A stretch of DNA of 64,000 nucleotides from an uncultured Paracoccaceae bacterium (GCA_947499635.1 CANMPD010000004.1:1-64000); one strand, 5' to 3'. Counted from the stretch's first letter, positions 7,543 through 16,692 are shown. A program made the numbers and translations. The notes: generated by a model from the sequence alone, not told the origin.

Positions 7543-8574
7543 ATGCGAATGAGTGAGAAGAAAATTAAAAATATGGAAGAGTTTGCCGCTGTCAGCGGTA
7601 TTTCTCGACCGACGGTTTCTAAGTACTTCAACGATCCCGATAGCGTGCGCTTGTCGACACGCAAAAAGATCGAAGCGGCCTTGGAGCGATATGAATATCG
7701 CCCGAATATTTTTGCGGTCAATCAGAACCGAAAGTTAACGAAAACGATTGGTATCGTCGTTCCTTATCTCGCCGATCCGTTTTTTGGAGAGCTGGCCCGA
7801 AATCTGGAATTCTATTGCGTGGAGGCGGGATTTCGACCGCGTCTCTTTAGCTCGCAAGGTCAGCAAGATCTCGAAAACGAAGCTTTGAGCAGCTTGCAGG
7901 CGTTAAAACCTGCGGGAGTTTTACTGGCGCCGCTTGGGCGTAAATCTGATATCTCTGCGATCGAGAAGTTCTGCCAAAATGTCCCTACCGTCCTGTTTGA
8001 TAGCAACCTCCCCGACGTTCGGCAGGCTTATATCGGGTCTAACAACAGTCAGTTTGCAGATTTAATCGTTGAGTATTTATGTGAAACAGGTGAGCCGCCT
8101 TGTTTCTTTGAGATGAAAACACCGGCAAATCCAAATGCAAATCGCCGTCGGCAAGGCTACGTGCAAGCTATGGAGCGTTTGGGACACGAGCCTTGTATTG
8201 TGCAAGCCGAGGGCGAAGGCTGGGATTTTGAAGAGATTAGCCGCCGCGAAGGTGCAAGAGCGTTGCAGGCGAAACAGTTTAAGACGTCGACAGTTTTATG
8301 TTCAAATGACCGTATGGCCATAGGCCTTTTGACGGCATGTTATGAGTTGAACCTGGGGGCTGGACGGGGGGTAAATGATGATATTCGAATTGCGGGACAG
8401 GATAATCATCCGTTTTCACGCTATACTTGCCCACCTTTAACGACCGTCTCTCAGGATTATGAGGCAATATCAAAAAATGCAGTGAATCTCTTGCTGTATG
8501 CGATCAATGGCGGGGCATATCGTCAAGAGAGTCAGCTTTACGATGGCAAGCTTATTATACGTCAGTCTGCATGA
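7543..8574 (+). CDS. LacI-family transcriptional regulator
   Basis: A 343-residue regulator. The N-terminal helix-turn-helix (about residues 11-33, FAAVSGISRPTVSKYFNDP) and hinge helix (KIEAALERYEYRPN) are classic LacI features. A periplasmic-binding-protein-like effector domain follows (TIGIVVPYLADPFFGELA through the C-terminus). It lies just upstream of, and in line with, the polyol transporter operon, so it is the likely repressor of smoEFGK-mtlK with a polyol or derived sugar as inducer. The start is uncertain: ATGs at 7543 and 7549 both lack a good ribosome site, and a third at 7573 would still leave the HTH whole. Confidence 0.85.
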   Translation: MRMSEKKIKNMEEFAAVSGISRPTVSKYFNDPDSVRLSTRKKIEAALERYEYRPNIFAVNQNRKLTKTIGIVVPYLADPFFGELARNLEFYCVEAGFRPRLFSSQGQQDLENEALSSLQALKPAGVLLAPLGRKSDISAIEKFCQNVPTVLFDSNLPDVRQAYIGSNNSQFADLIVEYLCETGEPPCFFEMKTPANPNANRRRQGYVQAMERLGHEPCIVQAEGEGWDFEEISRREGARALQAKQFKTSTVLCSNDRMAIGLLTACYELNLGAGRGVNDDIRIAGQDNHPFSRYTCPPLTTVSQDYEAISKNAVNLLLYAINGGAYRQESQLYDGKLIIRQSA

Positions 8575-8583
8575 CGTGAAAAT

Positions 8584-8633
8584 TTTGCGCGCGTAAAGTT
8601 TTAAATTGACTCGCAATTTTGAACGATTATGAT
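8584..8633 (+). promoter_or_regulatory. promoter and candidate operators of the polyol operon
   Basis: TTGACT (8606-8611) and TATGAT (8628-8633) lie 16 bases apart, a good sigma70-type promoter. AAATTG (8603-8608) and CAATTT (8614-8619) form an inverted repeat over the -35 box. A CG-centred near-palindrome, TTTGCGCGCGTAAA (8584-8597), sits just upstream and resembles the layout of LacI-family sites. Either could bind the regulator encoded at 7543. Confidence 0.5.
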
Positions 8634-8669
8634 CTAACGTCACTACATCCAATTACAGGGAGGAGTCGG

Positions 8670-9971
8670 ATGTCTATGAATAACGCACTTCGTGCGGCTA
8701 CTGCGCTAACGCTGATTGCAGCGGGCGGCGCGTACGCTGATACAATTACTATCGCGACAGTGAACAACGGCGATATGGTCCGTATGCAGGGCCTGACAGA
8801 AGACTTCACAAAAAAGACAGGTCACACTGTTGAGTGGGTCACGCTGGAAGAAAATGTTCTGCGCCAACGTGTTACAACTGATATCTCCACGAATGGTGGT
8901 CAGTTCGACATTATGACAATCGGTATGTACGAGACACCGATTTGGGCGCAAAATGGTTGGCTGGTCGAGCTAGATGACCTTCCAGAAAGCTATGACGTAG
9001 ATGACATTCTGCCCGCGATGCGCGGTGGTCTGAGCTATGATAACACGCTTTATGCTGCGCCGTTTTATGGCGAAAGCTCAATGATCATGTATCGCACAGA
9101 TCTGATGGAAAAAGCAGGTCTTGAAATGCCTGAATCTCCATCTTGGGATTTCATTGTCGATGCAGCGAACAAGATGACCGACAAAGAGAACGAAATCTAC
9201 GGTATCTGTTTGCGCGGTAAAGCAGGCTGGGGTGAGAACATGGCGTTCTTGACAGCCACATCTAACGCTTTTGGTGCACGCTGGTTTGATGAAAATTGGC
9301 AAGCTCAGTTTGATACTGAAGAGTGGGCGAACACGCTGAACTTCTATGTTGACCTGATGACAGAAGCGGGCCCTCCCGGTGCGTCAAATAACGGCTTCAA
9401 CGAGAACCTGTCTTTGTTCCAACAAGGCAAGTGTGGCATGTGGATTGACGCAACTGTTGCGGCATCTTTTGTGACCAACCCTGACGATTCAACCGTTGCA
9501 GATAAAGTTGGCTTTGCACTGGCACCAAACACTGGTCTCGGTAAAAACTCTAACTGGTTGTGGGCATGGGCGTTGGCGATCCCAGCGGGCACCGACAATG
9601 AAGATGCAGCAAAGCAGTTCATTGAATGGGCGACATCCAAAGAGTACATCGAATTGGTTGCCGAGAACGAAGGCTGGGCGAACGTACCTCCGGGTGCGCG
9701 TAAGTCACTGTATGAAAATGAAAACTACCAAGCAGTTCCATTTTCTGACATGACACTCAAGTCTATCTTGTCAGCTGATCCGCTAAACCCAACCGTAGAG
9801 TCAGTGCCATATGTTGGCGTTCAGTTCGTTGCTATTCCAGAATTCGCGGGTTTCGCGACCGAAGTTGGTCAAGAATTCTCTGCAGCTTTGGCAGGACAAC
9901 AAACTGTTGAAGAAGCGCTTGAAAAAGCACAAGCTTTGACTACGGATGCAATGGAAGCCGCAGGCTACTAA
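8670..9971 (+). CDS. smoE: sorbitol/mannitol ABC transporter substrate-binding protein
   Basis: A 433-residue family 1 (MalE-like) solute-binding protein with a cleavable signal peptide ending near GGAYA-DTITI. Order and size match SmoE of the Rhodobacter polyol transporter: it is followed by two permeases, a MalK-type ATPase and mannitol dehydrogenase. It binds polyols in the periplasm for the SmoFGK importer. The ATG at 8670 is chosen because AGGGAGGAG lies directly upstream; a frame extension to 8619 would start inside the promoter region. A strong hairpin follows the gene. Confidence 0.87.
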   Translation: MSMNNALRAATALTLIAAGGAYADTITIATVNNGDMVRMQGLTEDFTKKTGHTVEWVTLEENVLRQRVTTDISTNGGQFDIMTIGMYETPIWAQNGWLVELDDLPESYDVDDILPAMRGGLSYDNTLYAAPFYGESSMIMYRTDLMEKAGLEMPESPSWDFIVDAANKMTDKENEIYGICLRGKAGWGENMAFLTATSNAFGARWFDENWQAQFDTEEWANTLNFYVDLMTEAGPPGASNNGFNENLSLFQQGKCGMWIDATVAASFVTNPDDSTVADKVGFALAPNTGLGKNSNWLWAWALAIPAGTDNEDAAKQFIEWATSKEYIELVAENEGWANVPPGARKSLYENENYQAVPFSDMTLKSILSADPLNPTVESVPYVGVQFVAIPEFAGFATEVGQEFSAALAGQQTVEEALEKAQALTTDAMEAAGY

Positions 9972-9989
9972 TACGTACCGTTAAGTCTA

Positions 9990-10017
9990 TTCAAGGGCGG
10001 CAATTGTCGCCCTTGAA
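9990..10017 (+). promoter_or_regulatory. strong intercistronic hairpin between smoE and smoF
   Basis: TTCAAGGGCG (9990-9999) and CGCCCTTGAA (10008-10017) make a perfect 10-bp stem with an 8-base loop and no U-run after it. It probably stabilises the binding-protein mRNA or reduces read-through into the permease genes. Confidence 0.6.
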
Positions 10018-10099
10018 TGGTTAAAGTACCTAAAATGTTCACTAAAACTTAGATAGATCTTGTGCGGCCTTTGCGGCTGCAATCAGGGGAGATCCGCTT

Positions 10100-10966
10100 A
10101 TGGCGACCCAGCACTCACGTTCAGCCGCGCGTATGATGATGGCACCTGCCGTCGTTCTGCTGCTCGGCTGGATGCTCGTACCGCTTATTATGACGCTTTA
10201 TTTTTCTTTCAAGAAGTATTTACCACTGCGTGGTGGGGACCTTGGATGGATCGGCTTTGACAACTATGTTCGATTTGTCAGCTCAAGCGCCTTTTGGCCA
10301 AGTGTCTCAGCAACGTTGATTATCGTCGGTGGTGTTTTGACGATCACCGTCGTTCTGGGTGTCCTTTTGGCGCTGATGTTGGACCAACCTATTTGGGGCC
10401 AAGGGATCGTGCGTATTCTTGTGATCGCACCGTTCTTTGTTATGCCGACTGTATCGGCCCTCGTTTGGAAAAACATGTTCATGGATCCGGTGAATGGCTT
10501 GTTCGCACATCTATGGAAGTTTTTCGGCGCTGAACCTATCGCTTGGCTGACCGAAGTTCCTTTGTCGTCCATTGTGATGATTGTAAGCTGGCAATGGCTT
10601 CCCTTTGCAACCTTGATCCTTCTTACGGCGATCCAATCTTTGGATAGTGAACAAATCGAAGCTGCTGAGATGGATGGCGCGCCAATCATTAAGCGCTTTT
10701 GGTTTATCGTTCTGCCCCATTTAGGGCGTGCAATCACTGTTGTTGTGTTGATCCAAACGATCTTTTTGCTTTCGGTTTTTGCCGAAATCTTTGTGACAAC
10801 CCAAGGTGCATTTGGAACGAAGACTTTGTCTTACCTGATCTATCAGCGTGTTCTTGAAAGTCAGAACGTCGGTCTTGGGTCTGCAGGTGGTGTCTATGCA
10901 ATCATTCTTGCCAATATCGTTGCCATCTTCTTGATGCGCATGGTCGGCAAAAACCTAGACGCGTGA
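10100..10966 (+). CDS. smoF: sorbitol/mannitol ABC transporter permease 1
   Basis: A 288-residue MalF/UgpA-type permease with six hydrophobic segments. The coupling (EAA) motif is around EQIEAAEMDGAPIIKRFWFI, residues about 184-203. It pairs with SmoG to form the membrane channel for polyol uptake. An AGGGGAGA ribosome site precedes the ATG. A spacing of 128 bases from smoE, containing the hairpin, contrasts with the tight 10-15 base spacing downstream, which suggests separate tuning of binding-protein level. Confidence 0.87.
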   Translation: MATQHSRSAARMMMAPAVVLLLGWMLVPLIMTLYFSFKKYLPLRGGDLGWIGFDNYVRFVSSSAFWPSVSATLIIVGGVLTITVVLGVLLALMLDQPIWGQGIVRILVIAPFFVMPTVSALVWKNMFMDPVNGLFAHLWKFFGAEPIAWLTEVPLSSIVMIVSWQWLPFATLILLTAIQSLDSEQIEAAEMDGAPIIKRFWFIVLPHLGRAITVVVLIQTIFLLSVFAEIFVTTQGAFGTKTLSYLIYQRVLESQNVGLGSAGGVYAIILANIVAIFLMRMVGKNLDA

Positions 10967-10979
10967 GGGAGCATCTATA

Positions 10980-11810
10980 ATGGCACGTCAAGTGACCTCA
11001 AAACGCAAAGCGTTAAACACGGTTCTAGCTTGGGGAATAGGTCTGTTGATCTTTTTCCCCATCCTCTGGACCATTCTGACCAGTTTTAAAACTGAAGCTC
11101 AGGCGATTAACGACCCGCCGATATTCCTGTTCTTTGACTGGACGTTGGAGAACTATCAGGTTGTACAGGAACGCTCTAACTATGGACGTTTCTTGTGGAA
11201 CTCTGTGATTATTGCCGGTGGTTCGACATTGTTGGGGACTGCGATTGCGATCCCTGCGGCGTGGTCGATGGCTTTTGTTCCGTCTAAACGAACCAAAGAT
11301 ATCCTGCTCTGGATGCTGTCGACGAAAATGTTGCCAGCGGTCGGCGTACTTTATCCAATTTACCTGCTGTTTATTCGCATGGGAATTTTGGACACACGCG
11401 TCGGCTTGGTCGTGGTGATTATGCTGATCAACCTGCCGATCATTATCTGGATGTTGTATACGTACTTTAAGGAAATCCCGGGTGAGATCCTTGAGGCTGC
11501 GCGTATGGACGGAGCCAGCTTGAAGGAAGAGGTGCTTTATGTACTGACGCCGATGGCTGTTCCTGGGATCGCATCCACTATTCTTCTGAATATCATTCTG
11601 GCTTGGAACGAGGCGTTTTGGACGTTGAATTTGACCGCAGCAAAAGCGGCCCCTTTGACGTCGTTTATCGCGAGCTACTCCAGTCCTGAGGGACTGTTCT
11701 ACGCGAAGCTGTCTGCCGCATCGACAATGGCGATTGCTCCGATCTTGATCCTCGGCTGGTTCAGCCAGAAACAACTTGTGCGCGGCCTGACATTCGGCGC
11801 TGTGAAGTAA
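10980..11810 (+). CDS. smoG: sorbitol/mannitol ABC transporter permease 2
   Basis: A 276-residue MalG-type permease. The EAA coupling motif is around EILEAARMDGASLKEEVLYV, and six membrane segments are visible from LAWGIGLLIFFPILWTIL onward. It is the partner of SmoF. It begins 13 bases after the smoF stop with GAGGGAG as ribosome site and ends 9 bases before smoK, so it is clearly the middle of one operon. Confidence 0.87.
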   Translation: MARQVTSKRKALNTVLAWGIGLLIFFPILWTILTSFKTEAQAINDPPIFLFFDWTLENYQVVQERSNYGRFLWNSVIIAGGSTLLGTAIAIPAAWSMAFVPSKRTKDILLWMLSTKMLPAVGVLYPIYLLFIRMGILDTRVGLVVVIMLINLPIIIWMLYTYFKEIPGEILEAARMDGASLKEEVLYVLTPMAVPGIASTILLNIILAWNEAFWTLNLTAAKAAPLTSFIASYSSPEGLFYAKLSAASTMAIAPILILGWFSQKQLVRGLTFGAVK

Positions 11811-11819
11811 GGAAAGACT

Positions 11820-12824
11820 ATGGGACGTATTACACTTGAAAAGGTGACCAAGAGCTTTGGCAACGTTGAGGTCATCCCGCCGTTGGATTTGACCATCGAA
11901 GAAGGCGAGTTTACCGTATTTGTTGGCCCATCTGGCTGCGGTAAATCTACCCTTTTGCGTTTGATTGCTGGACTGGAAGACGTGAGTTCAGGTGCGATTA
12001 GCATCGATGATCAAAATGCGACTGAGCTGCCGCCAGCAAAACGCGGTCTGGCGATGGTTTTCCAATCCTATGCGCTCTACCCGCATATGAGTGTGCGCAA
12101 AAATATCGCCTTCCCTCTTAAGATGATTAAGATGGATCAGGCCGAAATTGATCGTCGCGTTGAAGGCGCTGCATCGGTTTTGAACCTGACAGACTATCTG
12201 GATCGTCGTCCAGGGCAGCTGTCTGGCGGTCAACGTCAGCGTGTTGCTATTGGACGTGCGATTGTTCGTGAACCATCGGCGTTCTTGTTTGATGAACCTT
12301 TGTCAAACTTGGATGCAGCGTTGCGTGTGGGTATGCGTTTGGAAATCTCCGAACTGCATGAGCGCTTGAAAACCACGATGATCTACGTGACGCACGACCA
12401 GGTCGAAGCCATGACTATGGCGGATAAGATTGTTGTTCTGCGCGCGGGCCATATCGAACAGGTTGGCAGCCCATTGGAACTCTATCACCGCCCACGCAAT
12501 AAGTTTGTTGCGGGCTTTATCGGGTCACCGACAATGAACCTGATCGAAGGGGCTGAGGCTGCTAAATATGGTGCAGCCACTATCGGTATTCGTCCTGAAC
12601 ACATCGATATCAGCGAGACCGAAACAAAGTGGAAGGGCGTTGTTGGGGTTTCTGAGCATTTGGGCTCTGACACTTTCTTGCACGTCCATGAAACAGGTCT
12701 CACTGAGATGATGACAGTGCGTGTGACAGGGGATGTGAACCTGAAACATGGCGATACAGTACATCTGAGCCCACGCGAAGATCTAATCCACAAATTCGAT
12801 GCTCAAGGTTTGCGTGTCGACTAA
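11820..12824 (+). CDS. smoK: sorbitol/mannitol ABC transporter ATP-binding protein
   Basis: A 334-residue MalK/UgpC-type ATPase. Walker A is GPSGCGKST, the signature LSGGQRQRV, Walker [12 protein letters not shown] and the switch region [16 protein letters not shown]-terminal TOBE/MalK-type regulatory domain begins after about residue 235 ([20 protein letters not shown]). It energises SmoFG. A CG-rich hairpin separates it from mtlK. Confidence 0.9.
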   Translation: MGRITLEKVTKSFGNVEVIPPLDLTIEEGEFTVFVGPSGCGKSTLLRLIAGLEDVSSGAISIDDQNATELPPAKRGLAMVFQSYALYPHMSVRKNIAFPLKMIKMDQAEIDRRVEGAASVLNLTDYLDRRPGQLSGGQRQRVAIGRAIVREPSAFLFDEPLSNLDAALRVGMRLEISELHERLKTTMIYVTHDQVEAMTMADKIVVLRAGHIEQVGSPLELYHRPRNKFVAGFIGSPTMNLIEGAEAAKYGAATIGIRPEHIDISETETKWKGVVGVSEHLGSDTFLHVHETGLTEMMTVRVTGDVNLKHGDTVHLSPREDLIHKFDAQGLRVD

Positions 12825-12831
12825 CATTGTG

Positions 12832-12851
12832 CGCCCCCCATTGCGGGGGCG
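12832..12851 (+). promoter_or_regulatory. GC hairpin between smoK and mtlK
   Basis: CGCCCCC (12832-12838) and GGGGGCG (12845-12851) close a 6-base loop. No U-run follows, so it is more likely an mRNA stability or attenuation element than a full terminator. Confidence 0.5.
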
Positions 12852-12872
12852 TATCGGCAACATTTTTCTGGA

Positions 12873-14351
12873 ATGAAACCCATGAGACTTAATAACGCTG
12901 CGCTTGGAGCGGTGTCGAAAGACATTAAAACGCCGATTTATGATCGGTCAAAGATAACACCGGGTATCGTTCATATCGGCGTCGGTAATTTTCACCGCGC
13001 GCATCAGGCATGGTTTTTGCATAAGCTGATGCAAGATGGAAAAGCACTCGATTGGGGAATTATCGGTGCAGGTGTTCGCCCTTATGACGCACAAATGCGT
13101 CAAAAACTGTTGGACCAAGATTGCCTGACAACTTTGATCGAGCTGGACCCCAAAGGCAGTTCTGCTGAAATCGTCGGCTCGATGATCGACTATCTGCCTA
13201 TTGAGACAGGTCACGGCGCATTGATTGCGGCGATGTGTGATCCTATGATCCGTATTGTCGCCCTAACCGTTACCGAGAGCGGGTATTTTCTGGATCCGGT
13301 CGACGGCAGTTTCGATGCTTCTCACGAGGATATTCAACAGGATATTGCCAACCCCAGCGCACCAACCAGTGCATTTGGTGCTATTGTTGCAGCCTTAGCT
13401 AAGCGTCGTGCAGCAGGGCAGGGACCATTTACCTTGCAAAGCTGTGATAACTTACAGGGCAATGGGGATGTTCTGCGTCAGACTATTGTTGGTTTGGCAC
13501 ATCTGATCGATCCTGAACTGGCTGAATGGATTGCTGAAAATTGCAAGTTCCCCAATGCTATGGTGGATTGTATTGTTCCAGCCACCGGCCCAGACGAGCG
13601 AGCATTGGCTGTTGGTTTAGGTATTGATGATGCGGTCCCTGTGACTCACGAAAACTTTCGTCAATGGGTCATCGAAGACAGTTTTTGTGCCGGGCGCCCT
13701 TCGTGGGAGGATGCCGGTGCGATTTTGACCCAAGATGTTCATGCCTACGAGTCGATGAAGCTGCGTATTTTGAATGCTGGGCATCAGGTTTTGGCAAATG
13801 TCGGCGAGATTTTATCGACCGAGACAATTTCTGCGACTATGCAAGACCCTGATATAGATGCGTTTTTTAGAAAAGTACAGCGAGATGATATCCTGCCATA
13901 TGTTAAGGCCGTTCCAGGGTATACGCCAGATGCTTATCTGGATTTGATTGTAAGTAGGTTCTCTAATCCTTCTATTCGGGATACAATCCGCCGCGTAGCC
14001 TATGATGGATCTGCGCGTCATAGCGGTTTTGTCTTGCCAATTTTGCGCGAAGCAATTGCGCAGGATGGTGCTTCGGTCAAAGGATTTGCATTTGTCGAGG
14101 CGCTCTGGGCGCGGATGTGTGCAGGTCACCGTGAAGATAACACTGTTATCGAGGCAAACGATCCGATGTGGGATGAGTTGAACAAGGCGGCGTTGGCTGC
14201 GAAGGACTCTCCTATGGCATGGTTGCAGCAGGAGGGGATCTATGGCGAACTTGCCGAGCATGCTGAGTTTTCGTCAGCCTTCTGCGACGCTTTGAGCCAA
14301 ATTTGGTCTCAAGGTACACGTACTGCAATCAAACAGTATGTCTCAGGGTAA
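12873..14351 (+). CDS. mtlK: mannitol 2-dehydrogenase
   Basis: A 492-residue, long-chain NAD-dependent polyol dehydrogenase. The N-terminal nucleotide-binding region has GVGNFHRAHQAWF, and the catalytic signature region has MKLRILNAGHQVLANVG with the conserved K and H. It oxidises D-mannitol (and related polyols) to fructose after uptake by SmoEFGK. It ends the operon. The sorbitol dehydrogenase smoS and a fructokinase, found with smo genes in Rhodobacter sphaeroides, are not present here. The start is ATG 12873 or 12882, with no strong ribosome site for either. Confidence 0.92.
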   Translation: MKPMRLNNAALGAVSKDIKTPIYDRSKITPGIVHIGVGNFHRAHQAWFLHKLMQDGKALDWGIIGAGVRPYDAQMRQKLLDQDCLTTLIELDPKGSSAEIVGSMIDYLPIETGHGALIAAMCDPMIRIVALTVTESGYFLDPVDGSFDASHEDIQQDIANPSAPTSAFGAIVAALAKRRAAGQGPFTLQSCDNLQGNGDVLRQTIVGLAHLIDPELAEWIAENCKFPNAMVDCIVPATGPDERALAVGLGIDDAVPVTHENFRQWVIEDSFCAGRPSWEDAGAILTQDVHAYESMKLRILNAGHQVLANVGEILSTETISATMQDPDIDAFFRKVQRDDILPYVKAVPGYTPDAYLDLIVSRFSNPSIRDTIRRVAYDGSARHSGFVLPILREAIAQDGASVKGFAFVEALWARMCAGHREDNTVIEANDPMWDELNKAALAAKDSPMAWLQQEGIYGELAEHAEFSSAFCDALSQIWSQGTRTAIKQYVSG

Positions 14352-14365
14352 TCACTGATATTTTA

Positions 14366-14402
14366 AATAAGGCTGCGCTTGTGAAATAGCGCAGCCTTAT
14401 TT
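14366..14402. terminator. bidirectional terminator between mtlK and the CBS gene
   Basis: AATAAGGCTGCGC and GCGCAGCCTTATT form a 13-bp perfect stem with a 10-base loop. It serves the convergent mtlK (+) and CBS-domain gene (-). Confidence 0.85.
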
Positions 14403-14413
14403 GTGGATAGATA

Positions 14414-14935
14414 CTATCCAACGATGAGTTGTTTCATCTGCAGGGCTTCGTGCTCAAGTTCGAGCAGACGGTAATTAACTGCGTCGCCCACAGTTACCAT
14501 ACCAATCACCCGTTCATTATCGACAACAGGCATATGTCGGAAACGCCCGTCCGTCATACGTTGCAGAGCCGAAACGAGAGGCTCTTCAGTCGTACAAGTT
14601 TCGACTTTTGGGGTCATGGCATCTTGAACCTGTTTGGCAAGCGTCTCTCCGGGGGCTTCGGCGAGCTTTCGAACGATGTCGCGCTCGGAGAGGATGCCTA
14701 GAAGGTGACCTTGCGCGTTTAGCACAAGTAATGCACCAATGCGTTTCTCACGCAGGAGCTCAACAGCTTCGTGTAGTGTGGCTTGTGGGCGAATACTATG
14801 AACCGCATTCTTTTTACCCGCTAGCAACTTTCCAATCGTAGCGCTCTCGCTGGACGTATTGGTTACAGTCGACTGACTGTACATTATAGGAGATTTTTTA
14901 TCGCCGCGTGTTGGCGATTGGTAAGAACTTGGCAT
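14414..14935 (-). CDS. tandem CBS-domain protein
   Basis: A 173-residue protein with two CBS domains, about residues 45-100 (GALLVLNAQGHLLGILSERD) and 110-165 (FRHMPVVDNERVIGMVTVGD). Stand-alone CBS pairs bind adenine nucleotides and act as energy-responsive regulators; the partner is not evident. The N-terminal 30 residues are Ser/Thr-rich and look disordered. The ATG at 14935 is preferred because AAGGAG precedes it by seven bases. It is transcribed alone and converges with mtlK. Confidence 0.85.
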   Translation of the reverse strand: MPSSYQSPTRGDKKSPIMYSQSTVTNTSSESATIGKLLAGKKNAVHSIRPQATLHEAVELLREKRIGALLVLNAQGHLLGILSERDIVRKLAEAPGETLAKQVQDAMTPKVETCTTEEPLVSALQRMTDGRFRHMPVVDNERVIGMVTVGDAVNYRLLELEHEALQMKQLIVG

Positions 14936-15011
14936 GCAAAGGCTCCTTGCCGTCAATTTCGTTTACACGGTATGAAACAGCCTAAACGAATTATCGCGCT
15001 TTAAGGAACCT

Positions 15012-15203
15012 TTGAATTTGTCAAATCTTATGCTTAATCCCACAGTTGCCATGACGATCTTTATCGTAGCCTGCATCGCAGGCTATAGATATCGCAGGAC
15101 TTGGGTCGCGGAAGGGCCCAATTGGCAACTGTGGATTTACGGTATTGTTGCTGCCGTATGTCTGGGGGCAGTCGCCTTTATACCAGTCGCTACAAGCTAC
15201 TGA
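15012..15203 (+). CDS. small two-TM membrane protein, unknown function
   Basis: A 63-residue product with hydrophobic segments at about 13-25 (AMTIFIVACIAGY) and 41-58 (LWIYGIVAAVCLGAVAFI), joined by a short polar loop with RYRRTWVAEG. The apparent start is TTG (15012) with AAGGA four bases upstream; a TTG at 15018 or ATG at 15030 are alternatives. It lies between the divergent CBS gene and the convergent nqrM gene, so no operon context helps. I do not recognise the family. Confidence 0.5.
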   Translation: MNLSNLMLNPTVAMTIFIVACIAGYRYRRTWVAEGPNWQLWIYGIVAAVCLGAVAFIPVATSY

Positions 15204-15236
15204 AATATATCGATATAATCTGACTATATAGTCGAA

Positions 15237-15467
15237 TTATGGATCCATATCCGCGATCATCTTTTTTGCTCTTGGGCACAAAAGACGTTCGCGGAGGGGG
15301 CTATTTGGGTCGATTTCCTTGTTGCAGACCAAGCACTGGTCTGCATCCGAAATCGCGTTCAAACCACCGCAGCTGCCCTTGATTGTTTTACCTGCGAATA
15401 TCACACCGAGTGCCATTCCGGTCACAACAAGCATTAATAGTCCGAAGGTGAAAGCAAAGGTCAGCAT
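15237..15467 (-). CDS. nqrM: Na+-NQR maturation protein NqrM
   Basis: A 76-residue protein with an N-terminal membrane helix (about 4-26) and the family signature IKGSCGGLNAISD, followed by CLVC and CPRAKKMI. These are the four conserved cysteines of NqrM (DUF539). NqrM is required to assemble NQR, probably by delivering the iron held between NqrD and NqrE. It lies next to apbE on the strand opposite to nqrA-F, so both maturation genes may share a promoter divergent from the structural operon. AGGA precedes the ATG. Confidence 0.93.
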   Translation of the reverse strand: MLTFAFTFGLLMLVVTGMALGVIFAGKTIKGSCGGLNAISDADQCLVCNKEIDPNSPLRERLLCPRAKKMIADMDP

Positions 15468-15485
15468 GGGATGATTCCTGTGTGT

Positions 15486-16520
15486 TTAGGCCTGAAGCGT
15501 CGAAAAGCGCTTGCTTGATGTTGTCTTAAAGCCTTTTTGCCCTGCTTCGTCATCGCGATCAATGAACATAACGGCGAGGTCACGATCATTTGCAATCTCA
15601 AGGCCACGCTTTGAACCAACAACCAACATGGCAGTTGCCCAAGCATCAGCAAGCATTGCATTTTCGGCCAAGACTGTCACGGAAGCGGTGTTATGGCTGA
15701 CGGGACGGCCGGTTTTGGCGTCGATAATGTGCGAGTAACGCTGACCATCGTTTTCAAAGTAATTGCGATAATCACCAGAAGTGGCCATGCCCATGTTGGA
15801 GACTTTTGCGATATCGAATGCTTGTTTTGCAATCGCATCCGGAGATTCGATACCGATCTGCCAAGGCTGACCATCTGTGTTTGCGCCGGCGAGATAAAGA
15901 TCACCGCCAATTTCGACCATGAAGTCTTTGAGACCAAAACCCGCAACAGTTTGTGCGACTTGATCGACACCAAAGCCTTTGCCGATGGACGACAGATAGA
16001 TTTGTGTGTCGCTGCGTGATTTTTGCAACGATGCTTTGTTGGCAACAAGAGATTTGCTTTGTCCAACTGAGTCGAGCGCTTTTGCGAGTGTCGCAGGAGC
16101 AGGCTCGTGCGCGGACAGTGTTGTGGTTGCGCCGAATCCCCATGCTTCGATAACTGGGCCAAGCGTGATGTCGAACTGACCATCTGTCGCGTGACTCACA
16201 TCTGCAGCTGCAGCGACCACTTGTGCCAGCTCGGGAGAGACAGCAACCGGAGTTGTGGTTGAAGCAGAATTGAAGCGGGAAACCTCAGAAGATGCATCCC
16301 AGTTGGACATTTGTGCGTTAACTTTAGACAAAGTCGCAAAAATTGCGGCCTCAAGTGCGGCTTTGTCAACACTGCGCTCGTGATCGACTGCTGCGATAGA
16401 GTAGCTTGTTCCCATAGTGTTGCCCGAGAGCTCGAGCAATGCCGCACCGCGTTTACATGCTGAAAGCGCGAGCGCCGATACGATAAAGCCACGTCTGGAG
16501 AATTTAATGCTGGGTGTCAC
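15486..16520 (-). CDS. apbE: FAD:protein FMN transferase
   Basis: A 344-residue ApbE protein exported as a probable lipoprotein or Tat-like substrate (FSRRGFIVSALALSACKRG at the N-terminus). Core motifs are NTMGTSY and DIGKGF-like SSIGKGFGVD, with GDLYLAG and MATSGDYRNYF later. It attaches FMN covalently to threonines of NqrB and NqrC, both encoded in the adjacent operon. The start is GTG 16520 with GGAGG eight bases upstream. Its stop is followed closely by nqrM (19-base gap), so the pair forms one unit. Confidence 0.93.
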   Translation of the reverse strand: MTPSIKFSRRGFIVSALALSACKRGAALLELSGNTMGTSYSIAAVDHERSVDKAALEAAIFATLSKVNAQMSNWDASSEVSRFNSASTTTPVAVSPELAQVVAAAADVSHATDGQFDITLGPVIEAWGFGATTTLSAHEPAPATLAKALDSVGQSKSLVANKASLQKSRSDTQIYLSSIGKGFGVDQVAQTVAGFGLKDFMVEIGGDLYLAGANTDGQPWQIGIESPDAIAKQAFDIAKVSNMGMATSGDYRNYFENDGQRYSHIIDAKTGRPVSHNTASVTVLAENAMLADAWATAMLVVGSKRGLEIANDRDLAVMFIDRDDEAGQKGFKTTSSKRFSTLQA

Positions 16521-16692
16521 CTTAACCGCCTCCGATAGGTCATTTACGACAACAGTCGCTGAATATTATGGGCTTTTCATTTGTTTTCGTACTCGATTCA
16601 ACAAGAAAATACTGCTACGCCGCATTTCAGGTCTTTTGATCGACGTAAAAACAGAGCATACGGCCCAGTATTGACTACCGGAGGCAGAAAGC

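Noticed and set aside
7353-7721. Minus-strand frame of 122 codons near the LacI gene
   Set aside because: It overlaps the DNA-binding domain of the LacI regulator and has no ribosome site or recognisable domain.
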